A model generated the notes under the pieces. The model had not been told where the DNA came from and ran no database searches. It saw only the letters and a list, made by a program, of their open reading frames with translations. The position numbers were made by a program, and so were the translations under genes. A stretch of 34,190 bases of DNA from CAYXGZ01 sp964464755 (GTDB lineage Bacteria > Planctomycetota > MHYJ01 > JACPRB01): the NCBI GenBank assembly GCA_964464755.1, contig CAYXGZ010000038.1, positions 1 to 34,190 of the forward strand. Direction: 5' to 3'. Below, piece by piece: positions 1-7,729 of the stretch. Position 1 is the first letter of the stretch. Every line of letters begins with the position of its first letter.

Positions 1-841
1 CGATCCCCCCCAGCGTCATCGTCAGCAGGTCCAGGATCTTCCCGAACGCGCTCACCATCTGCCCCTGGTCCGTCACCGTGAAGTCCTCGTTGTCGTCGTG
101 CCGCTTCCTCAGCAGCGCCGTCACCTCCTCCTTCGCCGGCTGCACCCGCTCCGGCCCCGCCGTCTTCACCACGATCTCGAACAGCTCGTCCGTGTCGAAC
201 AGCGCCCGCGCCGCGTGCACCGGAACGAAGACCAGGTCGTTGATGTCGAAGCCCAGCCCGAACCCCTTGTTCTCCATGATCCCGATCACCCGATACGGCG
301 TGTCGTCGATCCGGATCCACTCCCCCAGCGGCAGCCGCCCGTCCGGGTAGCAGTCCTTCAGCACCGTCCGCCCCAGCACGCACACGTTCTTCCCGCCCTG
401 CGCCTCGCTCTCCGGCAGGAACTGCCCGTGCTCCACGTACATCGACCGCGCCGCCTGGAAGTCCGACGTCGTCCCGATCACCGTCGTCTTCTCCCGCAGC
501 CGGTTGTCCACCTTCACCGACACCGCCCCCACGATGATCGGCGCCACCACCGACACCGACGGGCAGCGCCGCAGCGCCTTCGCGTCCTCCACCGTCAGCG
601 CGTGCTGGCTGTCCGTGATCAGCGGCGGCCCGCCGCTCGTCCGCGTCCCGCCCGGCGTCACCACCACGACGTTCGAGCCCAGCGCCGCGAACTGGTCGCT
701 CACGTAGCGCTTCGTCCCCTCCCCGATCGACACGAGCGTCACCACCGAGAACACCCCGATGATCACGCCGAGCATCGTCAGGAACGAGCGCAGCGGGTTC
801 CGCCACACGTTCTCCAGCGCGTCGAGCAGCCCGTCGATCAT
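1..841 (-). CDS. MacB-type ABC transporter permease (partial, 3' end off window)
   Basis: Inner-membrane permease of a MacAB-like exporter; about 280 codons are present and the reading frame runs off the left edge, so the C-terminal FtsX transmembrane block is missing here. The translation starts MIDGLLDALENVWRNPLRS, followed by a first membrane segment (LTMLGVIIGVFSVVTL) and the start of the periplasmic MacB_PCD-type domain with IGEGTKRYVSDQFAALGSN and LGRTV motifs. The ATG (839-841) overlaps the stop of the upstream ATPase gene as ATGA, so the two are translationally coupled. Known MacB fuses ATPase and permease; here they are separate genes. The substrate cannot be told from sequence. Confidence 0.9.
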   Translation of the reverse strand, partial: MIDGLLDALENVWRNPLRSFLTMLGVIIGVFSVVTLVSIGEGTKRYVSDQFAALGSNVVVVTPGGTRTSGGPPLITDSQHALTVEDAKALRRCPSVSVVAPIIVGAVSVKVDNRLREKTTVIGTTSDFQAARSMYVEHGQFLPESEAQGGKNVCVLGRTVLKDCYPDGRLPLGEWIRIDDTPYRVIGIMENKGFGLGFDINDLVFVPVHAARALFDTDELFEIVVKTAGPERVQPAKEEVTALLRKRHDDNEDFTVTDQGQMVSAFGKILDLLTMTLGGI

Positions 842-1536
842 GCCGCCCTCCGGTCCTCGACGATCAGCCCGTCGACGATCCGGATCACCCGCCCGCAGCG
901 CGCCGCCAGGACCGGGTCGTGCGTCACCAGCAGCACCGTCACCCCGTCGTCCCGGTTCAGCGACTCGAAGAGCTGCACGATCTCGGACCCGACCCGCTGG
1001 TCCAGGTTCCCCGTCGGCTCGTCCGCCAGCAGCACCCGCGGCCGGTTGACGAGCGCCCGCGCGATCGCCACCCGCTGCCGCTCGCCGCCCGAGAGCTCCG
1101 AGGGCCGGTGCTCCACCCGCGGTCCCAGCCCCACGCGCTCCAGCGCCTCGCGGGCCCGCCGGTCCCGCTCCCGCCGGCCCGTCCCCGAGTACGACATCGG
1201 CAGCATCACGTTCTGCCGCGCCGTGAAGCGCGGCAGGAGGTTGAAGCTCTGGAAGACGAAGCCCAGCTTCGCGTTGCGCGTCCGCGCCAGCTCGAGGTCG
1301 CCCAGCGCGTGCACCGCCGCGCCGTCGAGCCAGTACTCGCCCCGCGTCGGCGAGTCCAGGCAGCCCAGCACGTTCAGCATCGTCGACTTGCCGCTGCCCG
1401 ACGGGCCCACGATGCCCGCGTACTCGCCGCGCTCGACCCGCAGGTCCACGCCCTTCAGCGCCCGGACCTCCTCGCCGCCCCGCAGGTAGACCTTCTCCAC
1501 GCGGCGCAGGTCGACGACGGGCGGGTCAATGGACAT
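838..1536 (-). CDS. ABC transporter ATP-binding protein, MacB/LolD family
   Basis: A 232-residue ATPase that powers the adjacent permease on the cytoplasmic face. Visible motifs are Walker A GPSGSGKST (about residue 44), Q-loop FQSFNLLPR, the ABC signature LSGGERQRVAIARAL, Walker B VLLADEPTGNLD and the H-loop VTHD. The LSGGE...DEPTGNLD block is typical of the MacB/LolD/FtsE group. The ATG at 1534-1536 lies inside the 3' end of the adaptor gene (11-bp overlap) and the stop overlaps the permease start, giving the order adaptor-ATPase-permease on one transcript. LolD (lipoprotein release) is a possible alternative, but the upstream HlyD-type adaptor favours a MacAB-like exporter. Confidence 0.93.
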   Translation of the reverse strand: MSIDPPVVDLRRVEKVYLRGGEEVRALKGVDLRVERGEYAGIVGPSGSGKSTMLNVLGCLDSPTRGEYWLDGAAVHALGDLELARTRNAKLGFVFQSFNLLPRFTARQNVMLPMSYSGTGRRERDRRAREALERVGLGPRVEHRPSELSGGERQRVAIARALVNRPRVLLADEPTGNLDQRVGSEIVQLFESLNRDDGVTVLLVTHDPVLAARCGRVIRIVDGLIVEDRRAA

Positions 1537-2668
1537 CGGCCGCCTCCACCCGGACCCCCTCCTTGAGCCGCGTCGACTGCTCGGCGTCCGCGGCCTGCGA
1601 GACGACCACGTCCTCCGCCTTCAGGCCGCCCGTGATCTCGGTCAGCTCCCAGTTCCAAAGCCCCGTCGTCACGGCGCGGCGGCGCAGGCGGCCCGACTCG
1701 ATCACCCAGACGTAGCGCGACTTCGTCGCGTGGTCCTCGCGCAGCACGCCCGTCGGGAGGCGCAGCACGTTGTCCCGGCGGCCCAGGATCACCTCGACGT
1801 TGGCCGACATCCCCGCGACGACCTCCGCGGGCAGCGCCGCGGCCTTCACCTTCACGTCGCAGGTCCGGTTGTTCTTCTGGTCGACGTTCGCCGCGGGCAT
1901 GATCTCGTGCAGCCTCCCCTCGTAGGCCTTCTCGCGGAAGGCGTCGAGGCGGATGCGCACCTCGAGGCCGGGCTTCAGGCGGCCGAGGTCGACCTCGTCG
2001 ATCGGCGCCCGGACCAGGAACGGCGGCCGGCTCTGGAACGTGAAGAGCGCGCGGCCGGGATTGACCGACTCGCCCACCTCGACGTGCACCTTGGTCACGG
2101 TCCCGTCGAACGGCGCGGTGATCGTCGTCTTGCGCAGGCGCAGCTCGAGGAGCGCGAGCGCGGCGTCGAGCGAGGCGACGGCCGAGCGCGCGATCTCCAC
2201 GTCCTTGTGCGCGATCGCGAGGTCCTTCTCGAGCTGCTCGATGCGGCCCAGCGACTCCTCGGGTCCCTTCATCCGCTTGAGCTCGGCGTCCACCTTGCCG
2301 ACGCGCAGCTCGGCCTGCTCCACGCGGAGCTTCGCGCCGTCGCGGTCGCGCCGCAGCTGCTCGCGCTGGCCCTCGAGGTCCTCCTGGTCGAGCAGGATGA
2401 TCGGGGCGCCGGCGTCGGCCGGGCCCTGGCGGATCCGGATGGCGGTCACGCGGCCGGCGACCTCGGCGGAGACCGAGGCCGTCTGCAGGGGCTCGACCGT
2501 CCCGACGGAGGACGCGACGACGCTCTCCTCGACCGTACCGGTGGTCGGATGCTGCGTGCGGACCTTGAGCGGCGCCTCGGGCCTCATGAGGAAGGCGATC
2601 GCCGTGCCGGCGAGCACCAGCACGAGCAGCAACCACGGCCAGGCCCGGCCCCGACGGCTTCGATTCAT
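1526..2668 (-). CDS. HlyD/MacA-family periplasmic adaptor (membrane fusion) protein
   Basis: A 380-residue adaptor linking the inner-membrane transporter to an outer-membrane channel. The N-terminus MNRSRRGRAWPWLLLVLVLA is a cationic membrane anchor. It is followed by a barrel-sandwich half (VEPLQTASVSAEVAGRV), an alpha-helical hairpin rich in E/K/R/L (about residues 100-180), the second sandwich half (TTITAPFDGTVTKVHVEVGE), a beta-barrel and a membrane-proximal domain (LRLPTGVLRE). I chose the ATG at 2666-2668 because it begins the signal anchor; the frame stays open further upstream but encodes low-quality sequence. A -10-like TACACT lies 6 nt upstream with no clear ribosome site. First gene of the cassette. 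Confidence 0.92.
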   Translation of the reverse strand: MNRSRRGRAWPWLLLVLVLAGTAIAFLMRPEAPLKVRTQHPTTGTVEESVVASSVGTVEPLQTASVSAEVAGRVTAIRIRQGPADAGAPIILLDQEDLEGQREQLRRDRDGAKLRVEQAELRVGKVDAELKRMKGPEESLGRIEQLEKDLAIAHKDVEIARSAVASLDAALALLELRLRKTTITAPFDGTVTKVHVEVGESVNPGRALFTFQSRPPFLVRAPIDEVDLGRLKPGLEVRIRLDAFREKAYEGRLHEIMPAANVDQKNNRTCDVKVKAAALPAEVVAGMSANVEVILGRRDNVLRLPTGVLREDHATKSRYVWVIESGRLRRRAVTTGLWNWELTEITGGLKAEDVVVSQAADAEQSTRLKEGVRVEAADVH

Positions 2669-2674
2669 GCCGAG

Positions 2675-2680
2675 AGTGTA
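2675..2680 (-). promoter_or_regulatory. Candidate -10 box of the macA-like gene, leaderless arrangement
   Basis: TACACT on the minus strand (TANNNT type) ends 6 nt before the ATG at 2668, so transcription would start at or next to the start codon. I see no convincing -35 hexamer 16-18 bp upstream, so this is a weak call that rests on the same spacing being seen at several other genes in the window. Confidence 0.35.
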
Positions 2681-2790
2681 ATGGGGCGCTACCCGTTGCG
2701 CCTCCCTGTTTCGGAAGGAAACGCCCGGGCGCGGCGCGTTCGAGGCCCTCCGCAAGGCGCTGCGACCCAAGTTGATGGGGACGGCAAATC

Positions 2791-2806
2791 TGGCACGGGG
2801 CCTGCT
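2791..2806 (+). promoter_or_regulatory. Sigma54-like -24/-12 element
   Basis: The sequence TGGCACG-N4-CTGCT places GG (2792-2793) and GC (2804-2805) exactly 10 bases apart, the invariant spacing of sigma54 promoters, and matches the consensus TGGCACG-N4-TTGCW at 11 of 12 defined positions. Initiation about 12 bases after the GC would fall at the ATG (2819) of the metallopeptidase-like gene. No rpoN or enhancer-binding protein gene is in the window, so function is inferred only. Confidence 0.4.
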
Positions 2807-2818
2807 CTTCTGGACCCC

Positions 2819-3841
2819 ATGACGTGGCGGATTTGGTTCGGGATTCGGAGAGCGAGGCCGCTCATGAGCTTCTTCCTGCTGCTGCTGGTGCCCTATGCGT
2901 CGCTGGCCCCCTGGTGGGCCGCCGGGGCGCTGGCCGGCGACCTTCCCGCCCTCACCACCCCTCACCCGGGGGTGCTTCACTTCAAACCGGCCCAGGATGC
3001 GGGCGGGGATCCGCCCGAGGCGGGTTCCCGCCCCGACCTGGGTCCTGCTCCGGGGGCGGCGGTAGACGGCCCGTCCCGCCGCCCCTCACTCCCCTGCACT
3101 CCGGCCGAGGCGCGACGGCTCTCCAAGGACTGGGAGGCCAAGCCGATGGGCGCCGGGTGGCGCATCCTCCTCAGCCGCCGCTTCGCGCTGCGCTCGGACG
3201 CGAAGGTCGACGAGATCCGCACCGTCGCGGCCTGGGCGGAAGTGCTGCTCGACGCCGTGCACGCGAAGTTCGAGGGCGACCTCGCGGACCTTCGCCTGTC
3301 GCTGCGCCTCTTCGCCGACCCCGGGGAGTTCGCCGCCTACGCGAGCTGTCGCGGCGCGGACGGCGCGCGGTCCTTCTACGACGAGGCCCACGCGGAGGCC
3401 GTGCTCGTCCGCCCCGCCTCCGGGGCCGGCGAGGAGCTGGCGCGCCACCTCGCGCACGAGCTGGTCCACCTCTACCTCGACCGGACCCTGCCGCGCCCGC
3501 GGCCGGCCTGGGTCTCCGAGGGCCTCGCGGAGGTCTACGGGGACTACGAGGTGAAGGACGGGAAGCTCGGCTTCCGCGACTCCGCTGATCCCGCGCCGCT
3601 GGCGTCGGCGCTCGAGGAAGGACGGCTGCTCCCCCTGGCGAAGCTGGCGGCGCTGGAGCCGGAGGAGTTCCGCGGCGAGGGCTGGTCCCTCCGCTACGCG
3701 GCCGCCGCTTCCCTCGTGCGCTTCCTCGGCCGCCGCGACCCCAAGGCCGCCTGGGCGCTGGCCCGGGGCAAGTCCCTCGAGGGCTACGGCGACCCCGCGG
3801 CGCTCGAGAAGGCCTGGCACGAGTCCATCCGCGCCAAGTGA
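2819..3841 (+). CDS. Secreted/anchored zinc metallopeptidase-like protein (peptidase MA type)
   Basis: A 340-residue protein with a cationic N-region (RIWFGIRRARP) and a hydrophobic segment (MSFFLLLLVPYASLAP), so it is exported or membrane-anchored. Residues about 40-85 are proline- and glycine-rich linker. The core carries HELVH (His213, Glu214, His217) followed 17 residues later by WVSEGLAEVYG, where Glu234 or Glu238 could be the third zinc ligand; this is the gluzincin layout seen in peptidase-MA-like proteins. The substrate is unknown. An alternative ATG at 2864 has a better ribosome site (GAGG, 6-nt gap) but would lose the positive N-region; 2819 fits the sigma54-like element with a leaderless start. 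Single gene, divergent from the export cassette and convergent with the pseudopilin gene. Confidence 0.75.
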   Translation: MTWRIWFGIRRARPLMSFFLLLLVPYASLAPWWAAGALAGDLPALTTPHPGVLHFKPAQDAGGDPPEAGSRPDLGPAPGAAVDGPSRRPSLPCTPAEARRLSKDWEAKPMGAGWRILLSRRFALRSDAKVDEIRTVAAWAEVLLDAVHAKFEGDLADLRLSLRLFADPGEFAAYASCRGADGARSFYDEAHAEAVLVRPASGAGEELARHLAHELVHLYLDRTLPRPRPAWVSEGLAEVYGDYEVKDGKLGFRDSADPAPLASALEEGRLLPLAKLAALEPEEFRGEGWSLRYAAAASLVRFLGRRDPKAAWALARGKSLEGYGDPAALEKAWHESIRAK

Positions 3842-3850
3842 CGTGAACCT

Positions 3851-3877
3851 CGCCCCGCGGGCCCGTCCCGCGGGGCG
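3851..3877. terminator. GC-rich hairpin between convergent genes (bidirectional terminator candidate)
   Basis: A perfect 11-bp inverted repeat (arms 3851-3861 and 3867-3877, core GCCCCGCGGG / CCCGCGGGGC) with a 5-nt loop CCCGT lies in the 41-bp gap between two converging stop codons. There is no T-tract on either side, so it may be a non-canonical or Rho-assisted terminator, or an mRNA 3'-end stabiliser. Confidence 0.6.
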
Positions 3878-3882
3878 GCTAC

Positions 3883-6813
3883 CTATTCGATCCGCTCGTA
3901 GCGCAGGTACTCGACCCCGGCGCTGACATAGACCGTGACGTCGTCGAGGAAGCCGAAGCGCCCGAAGCGGAGGGTGTAGCTCACGTCGTCCGAGGCGTCG
4001 ACGTCGCAGTTCACGACGTAGAGCCCGCTCGGGTAGTAGACCCCCTCGCGCGGCTGGCGGACGAAGGGCCTCGATCCATGGGCGCGGCCGTTGACGACCA
4101 GCGTCGGATCGAAGAGGCCAGAGCTCGGGTTCCCGCCGTTGATCTCGATCGCCAGCACGCTCACCCGGCCGGGCGGAAGCTCCTCGGCCCGGTGCTTCCC
4201 GGCCGGCGGGGGCAGCGCGCCCCGGGACCGGGGCAGCGCCAGCGGCGCCGAGACGAAGGTCGGATCCCCGCCGTGCTTCGCCGGATCGTAGTGCCGGGCC
4301 TCCCCAGCGATCTTCATGGCGTCCGCGAAACGGTCGCCCTTCCAGACGTGGATCTCGGTGATGACCCCGTCCGCCGACCAGTTGCGGGACACCCCGCCCG
4401 AGCCAACCGTCTTCGAGGGCTCGCCGAAGCGGAGGCAATTGCCCGCCGCCAGGAACTGTCCGGGCAGGAGCGTCGGCGCGTCGACCTTGATCTCGTAGGG
4501 TTCGTCCGCGCTCGGACAGAGCTGGATCGTCCGCGCCGGGAAGTCCCAGCTATAGATGATCCAGCCCCCGGCCCCCTCGGATTCCTCCTCGCGGCCCGGC
4601 TCGTCGAGGTCGATCCCGATGGACTCCCGCAGGTGCATCCCGCCCCCGGGGCCCCGGTCCGCGTACCCCGCGAGGATCATCCCCGGGCGGGTCTTGCCCT
4701 CGGGGAAGATCGGCGGGCCCCAAGGATCCCCCTCCTTCGGCAGCGGCGGGGGCAGCTTGAAGTGCATCGGCAGCGACCAGATGCTGTTCACCGCCAGCGG
4801 ACCCGCGGAGGAGTTCGAATCGCCCCAGTCCATGCTCATGAGCGTCCGCGGCCGGGACGTCACCGACCCCGGCTTGTAGTGGAACATGACCGTCCCCCGC
4901 TCGGAGAACACCGTATCGTCCAGGGCGTAGATCAGGGCGCTGTCCCGCTCCACGTAGGGCCCGTCCAGGCGCAGGTCGCAGGGGGCCTGGCGACGCACGA
5001 CCCGGGGGGGGGTCGCCTCGTCCCAGTCGCGCGCGATCCGGTAGTCGCCCTCGGCCGGGCCGTAGGGGCCCGCCTTCGACTCCGTGGGGTCCGCCCGGTT
5101 CTGGATGAAGCGGTTCTGCCGGACCGGATCCCGCTTCCCCGAGGCGTGGTGCTCCAGCCGGAATCCCGTCGCCAGCGACCCGTACAGGACCTCGTCGCCC
5201 GTCCGCCGGCCCAGCAGCCGCGGGAGCTGGATGTACCCGCCCCAGCGGCACTCGGCCCCGGCCGCCGGCTCCGGTCCAAGCTGCAGCGCCTTCCCGCCGA
5301 CGGTCCTCGGGCCGGCCGACGGCATCGCGCCCAGCGTCCCCCGCGAGAACTGAGCCTGCGAGGTCTCGCGGATCGGCTCGTAGAGCTTCATCGTCGCCCC
5401 GATCCGCGCCCGGGCCGCGATCCGCCCGCCGCGGGCGACGATCCCCTCCGACTCCACGTCGAATCGCCCCATCGGCGCGAAGCAGGCCTCGGTGGACATG
5501 CAGACCAGGTCCGTCTTGTCGATCGCCTGGGGATGGCCGTCGATCTCCCCGAGCCGGACGTTCGGGTCGAAGTTCGCCAGCAGGACCCCGACGCGGTGGA
5601 ACGGGGACCCGGGCCCGACCGCCACCAGGTCGTCCGGACCGTTCGGCCCGGCCGGGCCGCCCTCGCGGCGGTAGTCGTAGATCCGCACCCGGTCGTCGGC
5701 GCGCATCACCTCCAGCAGTCCGCCCTGGAGGAACGCCGCGAAGTCGATCCAGGACCGGAACGGCTCGGCCTCGCGACGCCGGATCATCGCGTCCGCCACC
5801 TGCAGCGCCTCCGCGGGGTCGAAGGCCTCCGTGCTGTACAGGAAGCCGACCTCGTCGCCGGCCACGCCCCCGGGCCGGTAGTCCCAGGCGGGCGTCTTGA
5901 AGAGCGACTCGACGTCGCCGCAGGGCGCGTGCCGCGCCCGCGACTGCAGGTAGAAGCCCTTGAGGCCGACCACCAGCGACGCCAGGACCTCCCGCGACGC
6001 CAGGTTCACGTTCACCGGCGCCCGGCCGCAGACCTCGATGTACTGGGGGTTGAGCTCGTCCAGGCCCATCACGGCATGGCGCACGCCGCGGGACTCCGCG
6101 AACTCGGGCGCGAAGCGCAGGCCGTCGATCCGGCCCCCGTAGCGGTACATCCCCACCTGGTGGTTGTAGGGGACGGGGTACACCGACAGGACCTCCGCGC
6201 TCAGCGGCACCGGGTTCACCACGTTCCGGTCCACCCAGGCGTGCACCGTGACGTGCGGCGCGAGGCGCTTCCAGTCCGCCGGCCCCAGCGCCTCCGCGAC
6301 CTGCTCGCGAGTCGCCCAGCCGCCCGCCGGCCGCGCGAGCGCGAGGCGGCGCCCCGCGTTCTCCACGCCGACGAAGGACCCGAGGACGTCCAGGATCCGC
6401 GCCAGGTTCAGGGTGACGTTCGTGCTGTCGAGCCCGTCGTTGAGGTGGAGCCGGCTGTTCGCGTCGACCACCTTCACGCGGAACAGCGCGCCGGCGTCGC
6501 CCGTCGAGAGCAGGCCGGTGACGCGGGAGCGGGCGCCGTCGAGCTCCACCTCGACCCCTTTCATCGGGAACGCGGGGCTCGAGGACAGGCCCGGGGGCAG
6601 GAACTCGCCCGTGCGGCAGGAGGCGAGAATCTGCTCGGCGACCTGCTCGACGCCCGACCTCGCGGCCAGCCGGGCCCGGACCGCGTCGAGGTAGTTGCGC
6701 GAGAGGCCCCGCTCGACCTGGGACAGGGTGGCGAACGCGACGCCGAGGAGCGCCGTCACCGAGAGGACGGCGAGGACGACGACCAGGGCGGAACCGCGGC
6801 GCGGGCGACTCAT
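3883..6813 (-). CDS. Giant GspK/PilX-like pseudopilin with long C-terminal extension
   Basis: A 976-residue protein. The N-terminus RPRRGSALVVVLAVLSVT is a class III-type prepilin leader (cationic, Gly, then a hydrophobic stem) lacking Glu at +5, as in GspK-type minor pseudopilins. Residues about 110-300 hold the GspK-like features: VVDANSRLHLNDGLDS, the N-L-x-R-I-L repeat, and APVNVNLASREVLASLV, a helix-hairpin-helix-like segment. GspK proteins are usually near 300-350 residues; here more than 500 residues follow, beta-rich, with a segment (ERGTVMFHYKPG ... ITEIHVWKGDRFAD) that resembles LamG/concanavalin-like folds. It could be the tip pseudopilin of a type II secretion-like or type IV pilus-like machine. 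GGAGGGG lies 3 nt before the ATG. Last gene of a six-gene run; no other secretion gene is nearby. Confidence 0.75.
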   Translation of the reverse strand: MSRPRRGSALVVVLAVLSVTALLGVAFATLSQVERGLSRNYLDAVRARLAARSGVEQVAEQILASCRTGEFLPPGLSSSPAFPMKGVEVELDGARSRVTGLLSTGDAGALFRVKVVDANSRLHLNDGLDSTNVTLNLARILDVLGSFVGVENAGRRLALARPAGGWATREQVAEALGPADWKRLAPHVTVHAWVDRNVVNPVPLSAEVLSVYPVPYNHQVGMYRYGGRIDGLRFAPEFAESRGVRHAVMGLDELNPQYIEVCGRAPVNVNLASREVLASLVVGLKGFYLQSRARHAPCGDVESLFKTPAWDYRPGGVAGDEVGFLYSTEAFDPAEALQVADAMIRRREAEPFRSWIDFAAFLQGGLLEVMRADDRVRIYDYRREGGPAGPNGPDDLVAVGPGSPFHRVGVLLANFDPNVRLGEIDGHPQAIDKTDLVCMSTEACFAPMGRFDVESEGIVARGGRIAARARIGATMKLYEPIRETSQAQFSRGTLGAMPSAGPRTVGGKALQLGPEPAAGAECRWGGYIQLPRLLGRRTGDEVLYGSLATGFRLEHHASGKRDPVRQNRFIQNRADPTESKAGPYGPAEGDYRIARDWDEATPPRVVRRQAPCDLRLDGPYVERDSALIYALDDTVFSERGTVMFHYKPGSVTSRPRTLMSMDWGDSNSSAGPLAVNSIWSLPMHFKLPPPLPKEGDPWGPPIFPEGKTRPGMILAGYADRGPGGGMHLRESIGIDLDEPGREEESEGAGGWIIYSWDFPARTIQLCPSADEPYEIKVDAPTLLPGQFLAAGNCLRFGEPSKTVGSGGVSRNWSADGVITEIHVWKGDRFADAMKIAGEARHYDPAKHGGDPTFVSAPLALPRSRGALPPPAGKHRAEELPPGRVSVLAIEINGGNPSSGLFDPTLVVNGRAHGSRPFVRQPREGVYYPSGLYVVNCDVDASDDVSYTLRFGRFGFLDDVTVYVSAGVEYLRYERIE

Positions 6814-6855
6814 GGACCCCTCCGGACCTCGGTACGAGATCGGGGGGTTTCGGGG

Positions 6856-6933
6856 GGCCTATTTCCCCTGCAGCTTGTCGAGCCGGCCGAGGAGCTCGGC
6901 GGGCACGCCCTTGAGGGCGCGGATGGCGTCGGC
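6856..6933. repeat. 78-bp perfect direct repeat, copy 1 (3' end of LolA-like paralogue)
   Basis: Bases 6856-6933 are identical to 7652-7729 over all 78 positions. The repeat covers the stop codon, three bases beyond it and the last 24 codons of each neighbouring paralogue; identity stops abruptly inside the coding sequence. Confidence 0.95.
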
Positions 6934-7647
6934 AAGCGCGTCGGAGAGGCGCACGGGCTCGGCCTTCCGCGTCGCGGGATCGACCAGGGTGAACTCCAGC
7001 CAGTAGTCGCGTTCGAAGGCCTCGAACTCGATGGAGCCCTGGAACGTGGAAGCGCGGGGGTCCTTGAGGTCGGGATGGGCGGCCAGGTGGCCCGATAACT
7101 CGACGCGGCGGATCCGGCCCTCCGGCCCGAGGACGACCGCGAACGACCCCTTCGAGTTCTTGAGGTCGAACTGCTCCGCGGGCGCCAGCCCCTCCAGCAT
7201 CGCCTCCAGTTCCTTGGCACCCAGGATCGCGTCGTACCGGGTGGGATCGCCCCGGGCGGACGTCGCGCAATGCGCCAGGCCGCGCAAGACGCCCAGGAAC
7301 TCGTCGGGATCCTGGAGACCCCGCCCCACGTTGGGCTTTCCGACTTCTTCCGCCGTGCCCCAGCCCTCCGAGCGCGCGTCCCACGCCCAGGCGGATTTTC
7401 CGACGCGCAGGGCCCGGATCTCATCTCCACCTGAGCCCGTGTAGGAAAGGAAGAGGATGCCGGGCGCGACCCGGACCAGGTCGCCCTTCACCTCGAACTT
7501 GGCGCCGCCGGGCGGAACGACCTCGCCGCGGAACTTCGCCGTCGTGCTGCGGGGCGCCCGCGTCTTGTCGATCGCCGTCGCGACCTTCGCGGGCGCATCG
7601 TCCTGGAGCCCCGCCCCGAGCAGCAGCGTCGCCAGGATGAACCGCAT
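6859..7647 (-). CDS. Exported LolA-like protein, paralogue 2
   Basis: A 262-residue protein with a short signal peptide (MRFILATLLLGAGLQ). The body, KFRGEVVPPGGAKFEVKGDLVRVAPGILFLSYT, is a run of beta-strands resembling the LolA/LppX fold used by outer-membrane lipoprotein-sorting proteins; this is a fold-level impression, not a family match. It is a paralogue of the gene just upstream (shared motifs SGGDE, GKPxVGRGxQxPDE and RxLKGVPAELLGRLDKLQGK), and the last 24 codons are identical at DNA level. It lies 7 bp downstream of that gene. Possible roles are lipid carrier or periplasmic sensor associated with the upstream sigma factor; function unknown. Confidence 0.8.
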   Translation of the reverse strand: MRFILATLLLGAGLQDDAPAKVATAIDKTRAPRSTTAKFRGEVVPPGGAKFEVKGDLVRVAPGILFLSYTGSGGDEIRALRVGKSAWAWDARSEGWGTAEEVGKPNVGRGLQDPDEFLGVLRGLAHCATSARGDPTRYDAILGAKELEAMLEGLAPAEQFDLKNSKGSFAVVLGPEGRIRRVELSGHLAAHPDLKDPRASTFQGSIEFEAFERDYWLEFTLVDPATRKAEPVRLSDALADAIRALKGVPAELLGRLDKLQGK

Positions 7648-7651
7648 CGCC

Positions 7652-7729
7652 GGCCTATTTCCCCTGCAGCTTGTCGAGCCGGCCGAGGAGCTCGGCGGGC
7701 ACGCCCTTGAGGGCGCGGATGGCGTCGGC
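7652..7729. repeat. 78-bp perfect direct repeat, copy 2
   Basis: Second copy of the 78-bp block found at 6856-6933, at the 3' end of the upstream paralogue. The two copies lie 796 bp apart in direct orientation, a substrate for deletion or gene conversion. Confidence 0.95.

Noticed and set aside
4078..7098. A 1006-codon open frame on the plus strand
   Set aside because: It is antisense to the GspK-like gene, its product is Arg/Pro/His-rich with no family pattern, and in this GC content long antisense open frames are expected.
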